From Euglena gracilis (lineage: Eukaryota; Euglenida; Euglenophyceae; Euglenales): a stretch of 64,000 nt of DNA. The stretch's first letter is position 1. Every line of letters starts with the position of its first letter. A program made the translations under genes and the position numbers. Below, one piece after another: positions 48,860 through 59,200 of the stretch. The notes beneath the pieces were generated by a model that did no database searches, was not told the DNA's origin, and saw nothing but the letters and a program-made list of their open reading frames with translations. Location: positions 54,235,143-54,299,142 of the forward strand of contig CP154956.1 of NCBI GenBank assembly GCA_039621445.1. Reading direction: 5' to 3'.

Positions 48860-49008
48860 TACAAGGTACCCAGCGAACCCAAAGAGCCGCCCAACTAGGG
48901 TTAAAAACATGGGGGGACCCGAGCGAGGCGCCGAAGGCGCCGAGCGAGGGTCCCCCCATGTGTATTAACCCTAGTTGGGCGGCTCTTTGGGGTAGCTGGT
49001 ACCTTGTA
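48860..49008. repeat. Palindrome, ~70-bp arms with GGCGCC-GAA-GGCGCC tip
   Basis: ACAAGGTACC and AAAGAGCCGCCCAACTAGGG pair with the inverted second half, with a few mismatches and an asymmetric GAGCGAG near the tip. Confidence 0.9.
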
Positions 49009-49109
49009 GGGCCCAATTTTATCACGTTTCTGAACAGCCGGCTGTTGTCCTCAAACTTGAGATTTTTCAAGCCGGTCAATGAAGGAGTACGAGGAGGTAG
49101 GCTTAGGTT

Positions 49110-49305
49110 TTGGTCGGCCCGACCTCCACGATGGCGACCACCGGAAATCCGCACGGAGCCGGGGGGGGGGGGGGGAGTGAAAAAAAATGGTGGTCGGCCC
49201 GACCTCCACAGGTCGGGCCGACCATGGTCGGCCCGACCTCCATTGGTCGGCCCGACCATGGTCGGCCCGACCTCCACAATGGCGACCACGGGAAATCCGC
49301 ACGGA
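49110..49305. repeat. GGTCGGCCCGACC palindrome cluster
   Basis: At least five copies of the palindromic core in under 200 bases, flanked by two copies of GGCGACCACNGGAAATCCGC. Related clusters: 36768-36800, 48395-48475, 52475-52530, 53235-53300. Confidence 0.85.
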
Positions 49306-49650
49306 GCCAGGGGTGAGTTTGCGCCTGACCGATTTTCACAGCCAGAGATGACGTTTCAGATTAGTGGTCGGAGATTGGGGGGTGGTTCGGGACGCGGGGG
49401 GGAGGGAGGGACGCGAGGGGGGACGCAGGGAGGAACTGTGGCCCTGCTTTCCCACACGTTTTCTTTGACGTCACCCAAATTTGTATGTGATTTTCCTTTG
49501 GTCGACCAAAGAATGTGCTAGGCCAAAATCCGGGACGCGAGGGGGACGCGGGGGGAACACCCCCTTTGTCTTGGGAGTGTCCTTTGACCAAAGGTTGGGA
49601 CCGCCGGTTCTGTCCTAAACCCGGCGTCTCTAAAATGCCACTTTAAACAA

Positions 49651-49715
49651 GGGGTGGGAAACCCGGTTCCGTCCGGAATTCGGCATCCCGGACGGAACCG
49701 GCGTTTCCCACCCCC
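49651..49715. repeat. Short palindrome GGTGGGAAAC..GTTTCCCACC
   Basis: 26-28-bp arms with GTCCGG/CCGGAC at the tip. Confidence 0.85.
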
Positions 49716-49839
49716 ATTTTGATATAAACTGTTTTCACGACAGGTTGCCGTTACCTCACCCCCCATTTGGCTTATGACCAGCTCCTTCGGACCCCCAATT
49801 AGCCAAATAGGTGGAAGGGGGGACACACGAGCCTATTAC

Positions 49840-50100
49840 CCTCACCCCCCCCCAGATTGTCCCCCCCCCCAGATTGGCCCTCTTCCGGGAGGCCCCAGAC
49901 CCCGAGGGCCAATCTGGGGGGGGGACAATCTGGAGGGGGGAGGTCTCCGAAAACCCCAAAAGGGCCAATCTGGTGGGGGAGCCAAAAAACCCGAACCCTG
50001 GACCCCGAAAGGGCCAATCTCGGGGAGGGGGGGGGGGGGCAATCTGGGGGGAGGTTGCCCGAAAAACCCGAAAGGGCCAATCTGGGGGATCCATGTCCCT
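49840..50100. repeat. GGGCCAATCTGGGG tandem blocks
   Basis: Six or more copies of GGGCCAATCT, with inverse copies at the left. GC-rich, non-coding. Confidence 0.75.
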
Positions 50101-50999
50101 CCCGTACTCTTCCCCACCTGGGGCGCCTTCTGATCCCCATGGGAAGAGTTCGGGGGGGGAATAGTACGAGGGGGGCAGGTCCCCCCCGTACTATTCCCAT
50201 GGGACCTCGAAGGAAATTGTTTGACGCATGGTGGCAAAGAGAACCTGTGTGGGAAAAAGTGCCCTACCACAATACTCTTCGAACCCAGGATGGGAAGAGT
50301 ATGGGGGGAATAATATGGGGGGGGGGATGGGGCAATTGGGGGGGGGGGTGAGGGCAGTGTGGAACGGTTTTCAAGGCAGGCGCCTGTCAATGCCCGGGGT
50401 TGTTTCAGCCCACAGTGCTTCTGACCAAACCAATTTTCCCTTGAAAATGGCCATTTTCTGGCCAGCGCCTTCGGCGACGGGGTGGGTTTCGGGGTCTGCA
50501 GCACCACCAACCCCCCCAACCCCCCCCCCCCAGGTCGAAAATGCACCGCCCCCTGCCTGCCCATAGCATCCCCCCAGGATAACAGTTTTCAAGACAGGCG
50601 CCCGTTAGTGTAAAACAGTTTTTAAATGGTGCAGGCAGCTGGCAACTGACTTGTCTCGAAATGACAAAAAATTGACAAAATTTTGCGTCTCGGGGGAAAA
50701 TTGGCACCAAAATGAGGAATTTTTCACAATCAAAATTTTTCCAAAAAATACAAAAATCACCAGGAAAAAAAAACATAAAAAAGCAAAAATAACCTTGCCA
50801 AAATTGAAAAAAAGCAAAAAAAAACACACAAAAACGCATTTGCATGTGCAGGGCAGGCGTCGGGCCTCTGTTCACAGGTCCAACCACAAAAACGTCATGC
50901 CCAGCCCGACCACCAAAACCGTCATGCCCAAAAATCCCCCCCCCCCGGAGCTCTGTGACCCCCCCGCGCCATGGCGCACCCCCGCTGACGGCTCCCGGA

Positions 51000-51200
51000 T
51001 CTGGCCTGGGGGGGGGGGTAGTGGGCCGACCCTAGGGTCGGCCCACGGTCGCCATGGTCGACCCCCCCCCCAGGCTGTGGAGTGGGTGGCAACCCTAGAA
51101 ACCCCAGTGGGCCGACCCTAGGGTCGACTTAGGGTCGGCCCACTCCACGACCTCCCCCCCCCCCCCAGGGTCGACTTAGGGTCGCCCCCCCCCCCACGAC
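51000..51200. repeat. GGGCCGACCCTAGGGTCGGCCC palindromes
   Basis: Nested copies of the palindromic CCGACCCTAGGGTCGG core, also at 52085-52250. Confidence 0.8.
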
Positions 51201-51249
51201 CTCCCCAAACCCTTCAAAAGAAAAAAAAAGGAAATTTTCGGACCATTTT

Positions 51250-51790
51250 GGGGGGACAAATTGTGTAACCCAACTGATTTGGGGGGCAAATCCCTTTTTT
51301 TGCCCAACTGTTCGAGGGCCCCTAAATAACAAAATCCCTTGTGTTACCCACCCGTTTTGGGGGGCAAATCCCTTTTGTTGCCCAACCGTTCGAGGGCCCA
51401 AAAATAAAAAAAAATCCCTTGTGTTACCCACCCGTTTTGGGGGGCAAATCCCTTGTGTAACCCAACTGCTTTCAGGGGCAAGTCCCTTTTGTTGCCCAAC
51501 TGTTCGAGGGCCCCTAAATACCAAACATGGGTAACAAAATCCCTTGTGTTACCCACCTGTTTTGGGGCCCTTGTGTAACCCAACTGATTTCGGGGACAAA
51601 TCCATTTTGTTGCCCAACCGTTCGAGGGGCCCAAAATAACAAAATCCCTTGTGTTACCCACCCGTTTTGGGGGGCAAATCCCTTGTGTAACCCAACCCAG
51701 GCCCCAAAATAACAAAATCCCTCGTGGATGGCAAACCCCTTTGTTGCCCAAAGGTCCCAGGGCCTCAAAATACCAAATTCCCTTCTATGT
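51250..51790. repeat. Mosaic minisatellite (TGTTACCCACCCGTTTTGGG)
   Basis: Units built from TTGCCCAACNGTTCGAGGGCC, CCCTTGTGTTACCCACCCG and TTGGGGGGCAAATCCC recur in varying order. Confidence 0.88.
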
Positions 51791-52635
51791 TGGCAACATA
51801 TTTGGGGGCTAAATTGTTTTTGTGGCTCACTTTGGCGACCTTTGGCGACCGTGGGCCGACCCTGGGGAGATCAGGCGGTGAACTTTGGGTTTTTCGGGCG
51901 GGACCCCCCCACCCCCCCTCTTCATTGGAAATACATGGCGGTGAACTTCACCGGTGAAGTTTCTCCATTGAAATTCCTTTAGGGGCGAAGCCCCCAACCC
52001 CCCCCCCCCCCCCCCCTGCCTAACCTCCTGGGGTCGGCCCACTAACCCCCCCCCCCAGGCCAGATCCGGTAGGGGGGAGGTCGTGGGGTGGGCCGACCCT
52101 AAGTCGACCCTAGGGGCGGCCCACGACCCTAAGTCGACCCTAAGCGGACGACCCTAGGGTCGGCCCATTACCAGGGGGGTCTCCCGGACGCCACCTTGGG
52201 CGACCTCTGGCGACCTTTGGCGACCATGGGCCGACCCTAGGGTCGGCCCACTCCCTCTGCCTGGGTGCCTGGGGGGGGGGGGGGCAATTTTTTTTGATCC
52301 CCGGAAAATGGCCCAAAAACAATTGTACTTTTTTCTCCAACGTTTTTGTTCAAAAATTGTCGTCCCAACCCGAAAGATCACCGAGAAAAAATGTGATTTC
52401 CCCCATTTTTCCGAAAAAGGGGGGCTCTGGGGGGCTCATTGCGGGAAATTGGTGATGGACTTTTTGGTGGTCGGGCCGACTAGTCGCTAGCGACCAATCC
52501 TACCGACCATTGGTGGTCGGGCCGACCACCAATTTTAAGTCCCCCCCCCCCCTCTAAAAAAATTTTAAGCCCCCCCCCCTCCAAAAATTTTTATCCAAAT
52601 GCCTTCCAAAATTTCTGTTCGGGGTTCAATGAATT

Positions 52636-53025
52636 CAGGCGCCCCCCAACAAACTCCCTTTGTGCTGACTTAGTCGGCCTACGGCCTCCTCCGGGGGGGG
52701 GGGGGGGGCTGCCGCCCCCCCCCGGGACCCCCCCCCCCCGCCCAAAATAACAAAATCCCCTTTGTGTGTGCAAGGCAAGGATGGCCGAGTCGCGCTCCGT
52801 AGTGAATTTAATATTATGTGTGCAAGGCAAGGATGGCCAAAACGCGCCCCCCAACAAACTCCCTTTGTGCTAACTTAGTCGGCCTACGGCCTCCTCCGGG
52901 GGGGGGGGGGGGGGCTGCTGCCCCCCCCGGACCCCCCCGCCCAAAACAACAAAATCCCCTTGTGTGTGCAAGGCAAGGGTGGCCGAGTCGCGCTCCGTAA
53001 TGAATGTAGTCTGATGTGTGCAAGG
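52636..53025. repeat. ~208-bp tandem duplication
   Basis: CCCCCCAACAAACTCCCTTT through AGTCGCGCTCCGTA occurs twice, each with GGCCTACGGCCTCCTCC. Confidence 0.88.
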
Positions 53026-53420
53026 TAAAGACAAAAGTCGCTATGGCTATGGTTTCACAGAACAGGCGCAAAGAGAAGATATTACTCATTTTTTTTTGCA
53101 AATTGACCCCGAATGGAGGGTTTGGAAGGCATTGGGGTGGGTTTTGAGTCATTTTCCTGCAAATTTGAATGAATTTTTTTCGAGGGGGGGGGCTTAAAAA
53201 CTTTTCGAAGGGGGGGGGGGTGGACTTAAAATTGGTGGTCGGGCCGACTAGTCGGCCCGACCACCAATGGTCGCTAGCGACTAGTCGGTAGACTAGTTGG
53301 TACCGACCACCAAAAAGTCCATCACCAATTTCTCGCTCGGGGCCGTTCTGGGGGGTGCGCCCCCCCCGCCGAACCCTCCCCCCCTTCAATGTTTAAAAAA
53401 CAAGGGGGAGCGTGACACAC

Positions 53421-53672
53421 CTGGCCGCCCTTCTTCCCTTTGCCCTTGCCCTTGCCCTTACCAGTTGATTCTTGAGCCCCTGCAAGCCGTACATTGACAG
53501 CATTCTGACCCTTCTCGGTCTTTTTGGGGGTGAAGGTGACCGAAGCCCCAACAACAATCCCTGCTCCCTTCAACTCACTTTTGTGCGCATAGTAGTCGAT
53601 CCCATCACTTCCAGCAACAAAGCCAAAATTAGGTTTCAAACTCTTGACCGTTCCAGTCAATTGATCTGACAT
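53421..53672 (-). CDS. Cold-shock-domain protein, first coding exon
   Basis: 84 codons from ATG (53672-53670) to CAG/GTGTGT. Residues ~4-66 form a cold-shock domain, a five-stranded RNA/ssDNA-binding fold: GTVKSLKPNFGFVAG holds an RNP1-like NFGFV (15-19) and DYYAHKSEL an RNP2-like motif (26-30). The usual Trp after GTVK is Ser, seen in some divergent members. Residues 71-84 are a Gly/Lys repeat. Reading through the donor gives an unlikely tail and stop at 53322, so splicing is probable. The exon is preceded by CATCCTCTCTACAG, an acceptor 5 nt before the ATG. Likely role: RNA binding; function in this organism unknown. Confidence 0.8.
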
Positions 53673-53678
53673 CGTAAC

Positions 53679-54183
53679 TGTAGAGAGGATGCAGCGCAGG
53701 CTACCCTCACCCCCCCCCCATTTGCCCCCCCCCCAATTGGCTAATTGGGGGTCCTGTTGGACGGTCCATTAGCCAATTAGGGGGGGGGGTCAGGCTTATT
53801 GGCCATTGGCCGGGGTAACCCCCCAAAATTGCCCCCCCCCCTAATTGGCTAATTGGGGGTCTGAAGCAGGCTGTTTTTTTTACCAACCCGGGGGGGGGGG
53901 AGGGGGGTCCGGAGGGCCTATGAGTGCCTGCCCAGGCAGGCACTACCCCCGGTCGGATTTCGGCCTGTGCCCAGGCACATTCCTTTGAAAATAGGCCATT
54001 TTTGGCTCTCCGGCGCCTTTGGCGCCGGGTCTCCAGGGCACTTTTGGCTGTGTGCCCCCCCGGGGGGGGGGGTCAGATTTGGACTAAAATACAGCTGGTC
54101 CGAAGGAGCCCGGCCATCAGCCAAATAGGGGGGGGGGTGAGGGTAAAAATGCTTTTTTTTTCTTTTTTTCTTTTTTCCCGCAG
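53679..54183. other. Spacer between divergent genes
   Basis: C/G runs with three copies of TTGGCTAATTGGGGG-like sequence and a GGCGCCTTTGGCGCC hairpin. No promoter motif identified. About 500 bases for both upstream regions. Confidence 0.5.
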
Positions 54184-54484
54184 CCCTGCCAATATGGCCA
54201 AACGCACGGCAAACTTTGTGAAAGGTCTTTTGCCACCTCCCCCTAGGACGGACCCCCTTCATGGCACCTTGCTGGCACAGGGCAACACAAAGAAAAAGTC
54301 CGGCTCCGTAGGTGCAGAGCTTGCTGCTGTTGCCAACTGCTTGGAGTTCGCCAAACTGTGTCAACATCGGCAAGCCTGTTATCCTGAGCTGGATGCTTTC
54401 TTTGTTGCCTGGACGGGATGGGAGCTGGAACCCAGCCTGTTGTTCGATGAGGCGAGCGTCATCGAACAGTGTGTGGTCCCCTGA
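54184..54484 (+). CDS. 96-aa protein, unknown, after splice acceptor
   Basis: A strong pyrimidine tract ending TTTTTTCCCGCAG (54171-54183) precedes CCCTGCCAATATGG; translation from ATG 54194 gives 96 residues to TGA 54484. The start MAKRTANFVKGLLPPPPRTD is basic; the rest (GAELAAVANCLEFAKLCQHR, then WTGWELEPSLLFDEAS) is amphipathic and protein-like. AATAAA follows at 54521. It is either the last exon of a longer gene or a whole single-exon gene with a trans-splice site. No family recognised. Confidence 0.5.
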
Positions 54485-54707
54485 CCAACCCCCTGTGCCT
54501 CGTGCTGTGTCCCGACTGCCAATAAAACACGAGAAATGTGGTCTTTGTGGTGTTGCCATTCCCAAAAATCCAAATTGTGTGGAGCTGAACAAAGTTGTCT
54601 GTGACGCCAAACAAACAAAGTTGTCTGTGAACAAAGTTGTCTGTGATTGGCATATCATTTTCATTGCCAAGATTTGGCAAAAGAGCCAAAGTATGGCTCT
54701 TTTGTGT

Positions 54708-54830
54708 CAAGAAACTGTGTTCGGGCCAAGACTTAGGGGGAGCCCAGGGGCGGGGACCGCGATGCCGAAGGCGCCGCGGTCGCCCCTGGGCCCCCCTAAA
54801 ACCTTGGCCCAAAACACTGTTCTTGTTTGA
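54708..54830. repeat. Palindrome with GCCGAAGGC tip
   Basis: TCAAGAAACTGTGTT / ACACTGTTCTTGTTTGA ends and GCCCAGGGGC / GCCCCTGGGC inner stems, with mismatches. A second palindrome, 54831-54892 (AAACCGTGTTTTGGGC / GCCCAAACACGGTTT), follows directly. Confidence 0.88.
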
Positions 54831-55079
54831 AACCGTGTTTTGGGCGAAGATTTAAGACTTTTAAAGTCTCGAAATCGGCCCAAACACGGTTTCTTTGTGT
54901 AAAGCGTGTCGTGTGCCGTGATGTCCGCCACTCTGTTTCGTTGTGCTCCAAGGCAACCTAGCCTTCTGTTGTGTTGTAGAGTGCCCCCGACCCGCCTCAC
55001 TCGTTGAGGACCACCCGGCCTCGCAACCACACGCCGATTTTTCATGACAGTGTTTTTTGCTTTTTACTCAGGGTTGCCA

Positions 55080-55265
55080 CAGATGCCCTCACTGAAAACG
55101 TGCCTGAACCCGGATGCCTTCACTGAAAACGTGTCATTGACACAAATGCCCTCATTGAAAACGTGCCTGAACCCGGATGCCTTCACTGAAAACGTGTCAT
55201 TGCCACAAATGCCCTCATTGAAAACGTGTTCATGACCACGAATTTCAGGGCAGGCATTTGGCGGG
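55080..55265. repeat. 63-bp satellite, locus 2
   Basis: About two and a half units identical or nearly identical to 37955-38087, followed by GTGGTCATGA-like sequence also found after the palindrome at 37841-37900, in opposite orientation. Confidence 0.88.
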
Positions 55266-55448
55266 CTGAACACGTTTTTAAATCTTTCACCGAGGGGAAA
55301 ATATATTTCTGAAAATTTCATGAAATATTTCAAGTGAAATATTTCAATATTTCTTTCGCCGCAATGCTGTCATTGATTATAACACAAAACAGGTTGACCC
55401 TGCCAATCATAAAAAAGATGAACTCACAGATGAACGATTCAATGGGTC

Positions 55449-55688
55449 TCAAATCGCAACAATATGGAGTGACACAATCCACAACAAATGTCGAAAGACA
55501 ATTGTGTGCGGGAAAACACGTGCTTCGTCTTCTACATGCTTCTTGCTTGGCACAGAAGGAAGGAGGTAGGGCGGACGCTTTGGGGCAGGGGTTTGATTCC
55601 CACGAGCCATCTCTTTTTTCGCCTCGTCAGACAGAAAATGGGCGGCCCCAATGGGAACACCCAATCCTATCAGTACGTAAAGCGGCAT
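55449..55688 (-). CDS. Small membrane-protein-like ORF
   Basis: CTTTCCGTCTTTGAG precedes TTGGTGGCC-ATG; the frame MPLYVLIGLGVPIGAAHFLS begins with a hydrophobic segment (residues 2-18), then a charged DEAKKEMARGNQ. 79 codons, possibly only the first exon (donor-like CTC/GTGGGA after MA). Resembles small inner-membrane subunits in layout only. A tRNA-like T-arm sequence (GGTTTGATTCCCAC) overlaps the middle, so part may be repeat. Confidence 0.35.
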   Translation of the reverse strand: MPLYVLIGLGVPIGAAHFLSDEAKKEMARGNQTPAPKRPPYLLPSVPSKKHVEDEARVFPHTIVFRHLLWIVSLHIVAI

Positions 55689-56247
55689 GGCCACCAACTC
55701 AAAGACGGAAAGTGAGAAATAATGGGGATTGCAAAAAAAATATTGAAAATTTGAAAATTGGGGAACAAAGACAATATCAATCATACCCGAGGCCGTACAA
55801 TTGAATGAAAATCGAATGCAATTTCTGCCCAGATGCTTTGATTCTCTGCTGATTGGGGGATCCACAAAATTACTTCATGTTTGTTTTTGAAATTTCAGTG
55901 GGGTGGGTAATTTTGGGTCACAGAGTGAGGTGGCTTGATCAACAGCTGAAGGACACAAAGGTCAAAACACGCGTCGCGACTAAATACGCGAAAAAGATGA
56001 CTTTTCCGCGATTGCGTTCGGGAAGAAATAGGGTTTCTGAGTGTCTATTTTTTTTCGTCTCCACACGTGCTCATGGCCTGAAAGCCCCGAGTGGGGTCTG
56101 AAGTTCAGAAGGACGACTGCGAGCAGCAAGCAACCCCAAGGTCTGAAGTGTGGATTTGACAAGAAGTCATTTGTGAGAAGTCATTTGCAGCGACAACTTC
56201 ACCGACCCGGGGGATTTTAACAAACCCCGGAGTCTTCAACGACACCC

Positions 56248-59200
56248 ATGAAGCCCTGGGAGACTCAGCCCCAGGAGAAGAAGGGTGAGATCCAGCCACC
56301 CAGCAGCAGCAGCACATCGACATCGATGGCCCAAGCCCTGGGAGACCCAGCCCCAGGAGAGTTGTTCACCATGGAGCCCAAGGAGCTGAAGCAAGATGCA
56401 GCAGAGGTCGAGCCCATAATGGCTCCCACTGCAGCAGCAGGCACAGCCATTACAAGTACAACCTGCCCAATCATGCTGAACATTCTCATCATCGATGTTG
56501 TCCTGGCCCATGTGTTTTGCATTTCCCAAATTCCAATGCACATGGTGAAAAGGAAAAACATGCAGCGAGCTTCAAACAGCCAGCAGCATTTGTCAGCCAA
56601 GAATTTACAGCAGCCACCCAACACTGCAGACCCCAGACATTACATCTTCGTACCTGGCCCTTGGAAATCCTGTACAGCCAGTTCCCCCCCAGAAGAGTCT
56701 TCCTCAGTCTGTCTTGGAGAGTTGGCCCAGGAATTCAGCCCTGGAGTACCAGCCCAGGAGTTCAGCCCTGGAGTACCAGCCCAGGAGTTCAGCAATGGAG
56801 TACCCACTCAGCATTTCACCCCCCCGGTGCCAGCGGGGGAGACAAACCCTGAGTGGTCAAACCAGAAGTTCAGCCCTGGCGGATTAACCCAGGAGACAGA
56901 GCTTAAGACATTCGGCTGGGAACATAAATGTTTTAATTCCCATGGTTCCAAGACATTCCAACTCAAGCTGTCTGCCTTCCTGCCCCGCACCTCCCTGTCG
57001 TCACGTCGGTGTAGGTGTAGCTTTGCCATTTCACCGGGCAGGTTCAGGGAAAACAACCGTCGCAACGCCTGCTCTTCTCCGCAAGCAAGACAAGGATCAA
57101 TGCACGTTTACGCAGAAAAGAACGCTGCGTCAGATCCGACAAAAAACCACTCGCCGCAGCGCCAAGACACCTTGGCAGCCCGTACCCATTCCCGGTCGGG
57201 GGGCGGCGCTGACCTCATACCGCTTTGGAGAAGGATGGCACACAAAAAAGGCCACCCCCGCTGGAGGTGCTGGCGGAAATCACCAAGGCCACCACCGTTG
57301 TCTTCGACTGTTCCAAAACGGCCCCCACCCCGCCGATTTGTGGCGGGACGCCGGAATCGGCCAGCCCGAATGTTCAGGTCCCGTGGCACACGGGGACCTC
57401 TGCCCATCGGCATCGGCCATCACAGTTTCTTCATTATGACGACCCGGTGGAGCCCGCTCAGATGTCCACAGGGGGGGCTCTCGAGGGCGGCGGACACCAA
57501 AAAGCGGTCCTCGTCCCGCCGAAATGCGGCGGGAGGCCGGAAACAGCCAGGCCGGATTCTCCGGTCCCGTGGCACAGGGGAACCACTGCCACCCGGCATC
57601 GGCCATCACGGTTGCTTCATTATGACGACCCGGTGGAGGCCGCTCAGATGTCCACAGGGGGGGTTTTCGAGGGCGGCGGACGCGAATAAGCGGTTCCCGG
57701 CCCGTCGAAATGCGGCGGGAGGCCGGAAACAGCCACCCCGAATTTTCAGGTCCCGTGGCACACAGCGACCACTGCCTCCAAGCAGCGGCCTTCACAGTTC
57801 CTTCAAAATGACGACTCGGCGGAGCGCAGAGCTGGCTGGCAGGGGCAGCCTATTGAGGTGCGGTGCCATTCACGTAAAACCGGTGCCGAAAGCGAGGTTT
57901 GGGTGCGCACAAGCACGGGCAGTGGGTAAACCGGGAAAAACGGGTCGCGGCAGTCTCCTGTCCTGTGGAGACGTCGAGAGTAACCCTGGTCCCCCCTCAG
58001 GGAAACCGGCTCCGCCGGGGGGCCGCAAACGCCCAGCTGCACCCCCGGCACCGCGGGCTGACGCGTCAACGGACAACGCCACCGACCTCGCCCACCCCGC
58101 TGACGACACCCCGGCCGCCATGGTGGTTGACCCCAACGGCAACAACAGCGACCTCCGACACGTCGTCCTCCCGCGCATCATCGTGCCGGCAGCGCCGACT
58201 GGCCTGCAGGACATCTTGTTGAGCCGGGCAAAGACACTGCTCCACGTGCCCGCCGGAAACCAGCGTGATGTGTCCGAGACCTTGTGCGACACCATCCTGG
58301 AGTACGTTGCCAGGCCAACGAATGACACCCTTTTCGCGGTGCTGTCTTTCCCCAAGCTGGTCCTGCGCACCGTCCCCACCGGAGGGAGAGAAGCACAGGA
58401 AGACATCTCCTCTGCAATCACGCGGCGGGTCAAATTGTTCAGGCAAGGCGACTACAGCACCCTCTGGGATGAACTACGTAACGCCACTAAACTGCCCCCT
58501 GTGGCTGTGGAGACTCGCGCCGCGAAGAAGGCTCGCACCGTGCCAGCAGCAATCCCTGAAGCCACGCTCCGGCGAGCACGCACGCTGGTTGGGGAAGGGG
58601 CGCCAGCGAAGGCCCTCCAGGTCCTCCTCTCCGAAGGAACCCACCGCGCAAGCGACCCGGCTGTCTGGGCCAAGCTGCAAGCGTTACACCCCGAAGGGAA
58701 ACCGGTAAACTTGGACACTGTCCCACGACGGGTACCCCCTTTCCCGGATGGACAGCAAGTGCGGTGGGAGGAGCTCCTCCGCGATGCCATTCTTCGCTTC
58801 CCCAGAACATCGTCGCCTGGACCGTCGGGGCTACGTCCTTGCCACCTCCAAGATGCGGTTCGTCGGCCAGGCCAAGGAGCACGACTGCTAACTGCGCTGG
58901 GGAAACTCACGTCGTCATGGGTGGATGGACAGCTCCCTAGCGACCACGCCCCGTGGTGGTGTGCCGCCAACCTGACGCCGCTGCGGAAGAAAGATGACGG
59001 CGTGCGACCCATAGCTGTCGGGGACACCATTCGCCGCTTGGTGGGCAAAGCGCTGCTCCACACCGGCACCGCCAAGGACCAAGTGGGCAAGCTTAGCCCG
59101 TTGCAAGTGGGTGTCGGAGTGCCCAACGCAGCCGAGGCCGTCTCTCTAGCAACGCAGAGTCTGATCAGAAAGCTGAGTCCTCAAGGAAATTGGGCGGTTC

